Below, piece by piece: positions 34,532-36,972 of a stretch of 36,972 nt of DNA. The translations under genes were made by a program, and so were the position numbers. Origin of the DNA: Solirubrobacterales bacterium (GTDB lineage: Bacteria > Actinomycetota > Thermoleophilia > Solirubrobacterales > Solirubrobacteraceae); the NCBI GenBank assembly GCA_025964175.1, contig JAOPZL010000370.1, positions 1 to 36,972 on the forward strand, given 5' to 3'. The notes beneath the pieces are model-generated. The model saw nothing but the letters and a program-made list of their open reading frames with translations. It did not search any database and was not told the origin of the DNA. How positions within the stretch are numbered: position 1 is the stretch's first letter; the number at the start of each line of letters is the position of its first letter.

Positions 34532-34897
34532 TTACCGAGTCGTGGTCGACTTGTGAAAAGCGTGTGAAGACTCGACGACGGGCTCCGGCTTGAAGCGGTA
34601 GCCGAACCCGAAGTGCGTGTGGATGAACGCCTGCCCGGGGAGCGCGTTCTCGAGCTTCACGCGCAGCTTGTGCACGTACACGTCGACGGAGCGGTCACCG
34701 TTGCGCAGCTCGGCGTCCCAGGCGATCCGGTACAGGTCCTCACGCGGGACGATCCGCCCCTCGCGCGCGACGAGGGCGCTCAACAGGCGGTACTCGCGCA
34801 TCGACATCGTCACGACGTGACCGCCGGCGAGCACCAGCCCGTCGGTCGTGTGGATCTCCAGCTTCCCGGAGCGAAGAACATCGGTGGCCGCCTCCAT
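34532..34897 (-). CDS. Receiver-less OmpR/PhoB-type winged-helix protein
   Basis: This roughly 121-residue protein consists only of the OmpR/PhoB effector domain: EIHTTDGLVLAGGHVVTMSM, then REYRLLSALVAREGRIVPRE (helix 2), GDRSVDVYVHKLRVKLEN (recognition helix) and HTHFGFGYRFKPEP (wing). The receiver domain is absent. It closely matches the C-terminal half of the regulator at 28936-29802. I choose the ATG at 34897 because GAGGG lies 9 nt upstream; the track start (GTG 34942) would overlap direct repeats in the intergenic region. It probably binds the same or related sites near pstS. How its activity is controlled is unclear. Confidence 0.82.
   Translation of the reverse strand: MEAATDVLRSGKLEIHTTDGLVLAGGHVVTMSMREYRLLSALVAREGRIVPREDLYRIAWDAELRNGDRSVDVYVHKLRVKLENALPGQAFIHTHFGFGYRFKPEPVVESSHAFHKSTTTR
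34550..34569 (-). promoter_or_regulatory. PHO-box-like direct repeat upstream of pstS
   Basis: On the minus strand CTTCACACGCTTTTCACAAG contains TTCACA twice, 11 bp apart. This matches the half-site and spacing of PhoP/PhoB boxes. It lies within the last codons of the winged-helix gene, about 70-90 nt before the pstS start. Confidence 0.55.
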
Positions 34898-34933
34898 GGG
34901 CCAAGACCCTCGCGCGCAGGAGGGCACCGATCC

Positions 34934-34977
34934 GTTACGCACCCGTGAAGCTGTTGTGAAGAACTCGTGTACGCCGC
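34934..34977. promoter_or_regulatory. Tandem 11-bp direct repeats between winged-helix and DUF47 genes
   Basis: Four consecutive 11-mers read GTTACGCACCC, GTGAAGCTGTT, GTGAAGAACTC and GTGTACGCCGC. The second and third share GTGAAG/GTGAAGA, the complement of the TTCAC half-site seen before pstS. The array ends 11 bp before the -10 at 34989, where a PhoB-type activator would sit. It can serve both divergent genes. Confidence 0.6.
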
Positions 34978-34988
34978 GGTGCGCGGTC

Positions 34989-34994
34989 TAGCTT
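34989..34994 (+). promoter_or_regulatory. Leaderless -10 of the DUF47 gene
   Basis: TAGCTT, TTCCCC, ATG (35001). The 6-nt gap places the transcription start on the ATG. The -35 position is covered by the 11-bp repeat array rather than by a consensus hexamer, as expected for an activator-dependent promoter. Confidence 0.5.
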
Positions 34995-35000
34995 TTCCCC

Positions 35001-35630
35001 ATGGGCCTCCTGCGGCGCGCGCCGCTCGACACCGAACTGCTCGACCTCGTCGAGGAATCGGGCCGCAACACCCAGCACACCGCGCTCCTGCTGCGCGACC
35101 TCGTGACCGACTACCCCGAGCGCGCCGACCTCGCCCGCGAGCTGTACCTGCGCGAGCAGGAGGGCGACCGGATCGCCCACGACATCATCCACCGGCTCAA
35201 CTCCAACGGGAACATGCGCGCCCCGTTCGACTCGCCCGACGGCTACGCGCTCGCCACCGCGCTGGACGACATCGTCGACTACGCCGAGGAGGCGGCCGAC
35301 CGGCTCGGCCTCTACGGCGTGGAGGCGCCGATGGAGCAGGCGGTCGGGATGGCCGACGTCCTCGTCGGCGCCACCGAGCACGTGGCCCGGGCGCTGCGCA
35401 CCATGCGCACCGGCGGCGACATCACCTCCGACCTCGTCGAGATCCACCGCCTCGAGAACGAGGGCGACCGCATCTCCCGCGAGGCCGTCGCCTCCCTCTT
35501 CGCCGACGGCATCGACCCGATGGTCGTCATCCGCTGGAAGGACGTCTTCGACTCGCTGGAGTGCTCGGTCGACTCCTGCGAGCGCGTCGCCCACCTGCTC
35601 GAGGGCATCGGGCTCAAGCAGCGGCGGTAG
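35001..35630 (+). CDS. DUF47 family PhoU-like protein
   Basis: This 209-residue all-helical protein is of the DUF47/PhoU_div family. Conserved repeats of metal-type residues appear as LREQEGDRIAHDIIHRLNSN and HRLENEGDRISREAVASLF, with LDDIVDYAEEAADRLGLYG between them. DUF47 proteins are distant PhoU relatives that usually lie beside low-affinity Pit phosphate transporters and are thought to regulate them. No pit gene is next to it here. Its promoter region carries PHO-box-like repeats, which supports a place in the phosphate regulon. Confidence 0.88.
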   Translation: MGLLRRAPLDTELLDLVEESGRNTQHTALLLRDLVTDYPERADLARELYLREQEGDRIAHDIIHRLNSNGNMRAPFDSPDGYALATALDDIVDYAEEAADRLGLYGVEAPMEQAVGMADVLVGATEHVARALRTMRTGGDITSDLVEIHRLENEGDRISREAVASLFADGIDPMVVIRWKDVFDSLECSVDSCERVAHLLEGIGLKQRR

Positions 35631-35650
35631 CGGTCAGGGGTGGAGCTCCT

Positions 35651-35663
35651 CCCCCGCCGGGGG
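35651..35663. terminator. Possible bidirectional hairpin between convergent genes
   Basis: CCCCC-GCC-GGGGG lies 20 nt after the DUF47 stop and before the convergent DUF202 stop. The loop is short and there is no T-tract. The rest of this 82-nt gap shows nothing else. Confidence 0.25.
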
Positions 35664-35712
35664 TCGCGCACGCGCGGCTCGGCGGGAGCGGCGGGCGACG
35701 GCCGGCGGGCGC

Positions 35713-36069
35713 TCACGCGTCGACCAGGATCAGCACGCCCGTCGCCACCGAGAGCGCGACGCCGATCACGGTCAGGACGAGCACCATCTGCGCGTCCTGG
35801 GCGCGCCAGCGGCCGCCGATCACCGCCGACTCGACCTGCCGCTGGCGCCAGGTCCCGGCCAGGATGAAGAGGATCCCGTAGATCACGAAGCCGGCGCCGA
35901 GCAGCGCGTAGGCGAGGTGGCCGCCCGCGCCGTCGCTGAGCTCGGGGACGACCCGCCCGACGCCGACCCCGACGGCGAGCGACGCCAGGCCGGTCCGCCA
36001 CCAGGCCAGCTGGGTGCGCTCGTTGGCGAGGTGGGTGCGCCGCGTGGCGTCGCCCGTCTCCTCGCCCAC
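35713..36069 (-). CDS. DUF202 (YidH-like) membrane protein
   Basis: This roughly 118-residue protein carries the DUF202 hallmark RTHLANERTQLAWWRTGLAS, then three hydrophobic helices (LAVGVGVGRVV; LAYALLGAGFVIYGILFILAG; MVLVLTVIGVALSVATGVLIL). DUF202/YidH proteins are small membrane proteins of unknown function. I prefer the GTG at 36069 (MGEETGDATRR), which gives a family-like length and a 17-nt gap to the zinc-ribbon gene. The ATG at 36129 would overlap that gene by 43 nt. The ORF in the track (from 36423) is a read-through. Confidence 0.8.
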   Translation of the reverse strand: MGEETGDATRRTHLANERTQLAWWRTGLASLAVGVGVGRVVPELSDGAGGHLAYALLGAGFVIYGILFILAGTWRQRQVESAVIGGRWRAQDAQMVLVLTVIGVALSVATGVLILVDA

Positions 36070-36086
36070 CGGACGCGCGCAGGAGC

Positions 36087-36482
36087 TCAGCTCGCGATCG
36101 GCGTCACTTCCATCAGGGTCGCCCCGCATTGCCAGCAGAAGATCGCACCTCTGGAGTGCGGAGCGCCGCACGACCGGCAGGTCCCGGTCGTCGCGGTCTC
36201 CTCCAGGCGCAGCAGGCGCTCGATCTCGCCGAGCTCCCCGTCGACCACCTGCAGGGCCGCGGCGCGCTTGACGAGCACGTCGAGGCGGAAGTGGTCGCGG
36301 ATCGCCATCTCGTAGGCCAGGCCGCCGAGATCCCAGGTCTGGTCGGCGACCGCAGCGGCGAGCTCGTCGCGCCGGGCGCGCAGCTCGCTGGTCGCCTCGT
36401 CCTCCGATCCTGCCCCTGCCCACCCTGCCCCGTGGGTGGACGTGGTTGCGCGGCGCGCGCGAAGGTCATCGATGATGCTCAT
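36087..36482 (-). CDS. Helical protein with C-terminal zinc ribbon
   Basis: This 131-residue protein has GGAGG 8 nt before its ATG. Residues 30-100 are charged helices (ATSELRARRDELAAAVADQT, DGELGEIERLLRLEE). The end is a four-Cys zinc ribbon, CRSCGAPHSRGAIFCWQCG, in CxxC-11-CxxC form. Such ribbons serve protein or nucleic-acid contact; no specific function is known to me. It lies 13 nt from the upstream membrane protein gene and just before DUF202, so these three are probably one operon. Confidence 0.78.
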   Translation of the reverse strand: MSIIDDLRARRATTSTHGAGWAGAGSEDEATSELRARRDELAAAVADQTWDLGGLAYEMAIRDHFRLDVLVKRAAALQVVDGELGEIERLLRLEETATTGTCRSCGAPHSRGAIFCWQCGATLMEVTPIAS

Positions 36483-36495
36483 GGCTTCTTCCTCC

Positions 36496-36972
36496 TCAGC
36501 CGATCGTGTCGAACGAGCCGCCGCCGGCGGGCGCCTTGTTGTCCTTCTCGGGGGCCTTGCCCGGCGTCCCGACCTCCTTGGGCAGCTTCGCCGACTTCTT
36601 GACGTAGTCGGCGCCCGAGGTCGTGTCGAGGCCCGAGACCGCGCTGCTCGTCTTGGTCGTCGCGGCATCGCTGGCGGCGGTCTTCGCCTTCGCCTTCCTG
36701 TCCGCCGCGCTGGACTTCCGCTTGGCCGTCGTCGCGCCCGGGTCGGCCGCCGCGGGCTGCACGGTCGTGGTGGCGGGCGTCGCCGACCCCGCCACGGCCC
36801 CGTCGACGCGGATGACCTGCGGCGCCGGAGTCGCGGCCGACCGGGAGCCGCCGTCGCCGGAGCGGCCGATCATCACGCCGATGGCGACCGCCAGCAGCAG
36901 GCAGGCGATCGTCGCCAGCGTCGCGGGCAGCGACCACGAGGGGCGCGGCGCGGAGCCGCCCGTCGTGGTCGT
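36496..36972 (-). CDS. Single-pass membrane protein, 5' end outside window
   Basis: The reading frame is open to the window edge, so the gene is partial. The visible part starts TTTTGGSAPRPSWSLPATLA, continues into a membrane helix (LATIACLLLAVAIGVMIG) and then a 120-residue outer part of low complexity, rich in Ala, Thr, Lys, Ser and Pro (for example KRKSSAADRKAKAKTAASDA) and ending GGGSFDTIG. I recognise no family. The ORF track begins it at an internal ATG (36876), after the helix, which is probably wrong. A cytoplasmic domain may lie upstream of the window. Confidence 0.6.
   Translation of the reverse strand, partial: TTTTGGSAPRPSWSLPATLATIACLLLAVAIGVMIGRSGDGGSRSAATPAPQVIRVDGAVAGSATPATTTVQPAAADPGATTAKRKSSAADRKAKAKTAASDAATTKTSSAVSGLDTTSGADYVKKSAKLPKEVGTPGKAPEKDNKAPAGGGSFDTIG

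Overview
The window is a single chromosomal segment of a very GC-rich bacterium (roughly 70% or more by eye). Gene starts are often GTG, genes overlap tightly at ATGA/GTGA junctions, and several genes carry a TANNNT -10 element 6-8 nt ahead of the start codon, as in leaderless actinobacterial mRNAs. The mix of PknB-type kinase, WS/DGAT acyltransferase, DUF3467 protein, uvrC-rapZ next to gapA-pgk-tpiA-gpmI, and Tad-type pseudopilins suggests an actinobacterium of the Solirubrobacterales/Thermoleophilia kind. That placement is inference. I see no insertion sequence, phage, CRISPR or rRNA, and no clearly broken gene.

Layout. 1-500: end of a dodecin gene, then a minus-strand tRNA-Gly(CCC) with a perfect terminator hairpin. 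516-2307: a redox/cytochrome c maturation operon (TlpA-like thioredoxin, CcmH, CcdA). 2324-4322: argS and rlmH on the minus strand. 4342-9469: DUF3467 protein, a membrane GGDEF-EAL protein, a metallophosphoesterase, a Thr/Gln-rich lipoprotein and an overlapping Ser/Thr kinase. 9500-11044: a WS/DGAT acyltransferase whose tail runs 104 nt into tgt. 10941-13297: tgt, dedA and a marR regulator. 13523-21170: a long minus-strand run uvrC-rapZ-VOC-gapA-pgk-tpiA-gpmI that joins DNA repair, RapZ and lower glycolysis and ends in a large hairpin. 21195-25256: an unknown helical protein, an unusual RecQ helicase, an HDOD/degenerate-GGDEF protein and a 45-residue membrane peptide missing from the ORF track.

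25452-28394 is the most unusual locus: two TadE-like pseudopilins, a nucleotide-binding-like protein with a degraded P-loop, and a protein that fuses a TadE/TadG-like membrane anchor to a VanY-type D,D-carboxypeptidase and an SLT lytic transglycosylase. All four overlap translationally, and no TadA/B/C motor gene is in view. 28519-34897 is the phosphate regulon: pstS-pstC-pstA-pstB-phoU followed by an OmpR/PhoB-type regulator, preceded by a receiver-less winged-helix paralogue of that regulator. A divergent PhoU-like DUF47 gene (35001-35630) lies across 11-bp direct repeats that look like PHO boxes. The window closes with DUF202, zinc-ribbon and partial single-pass membrane protein genes on the minus strand.
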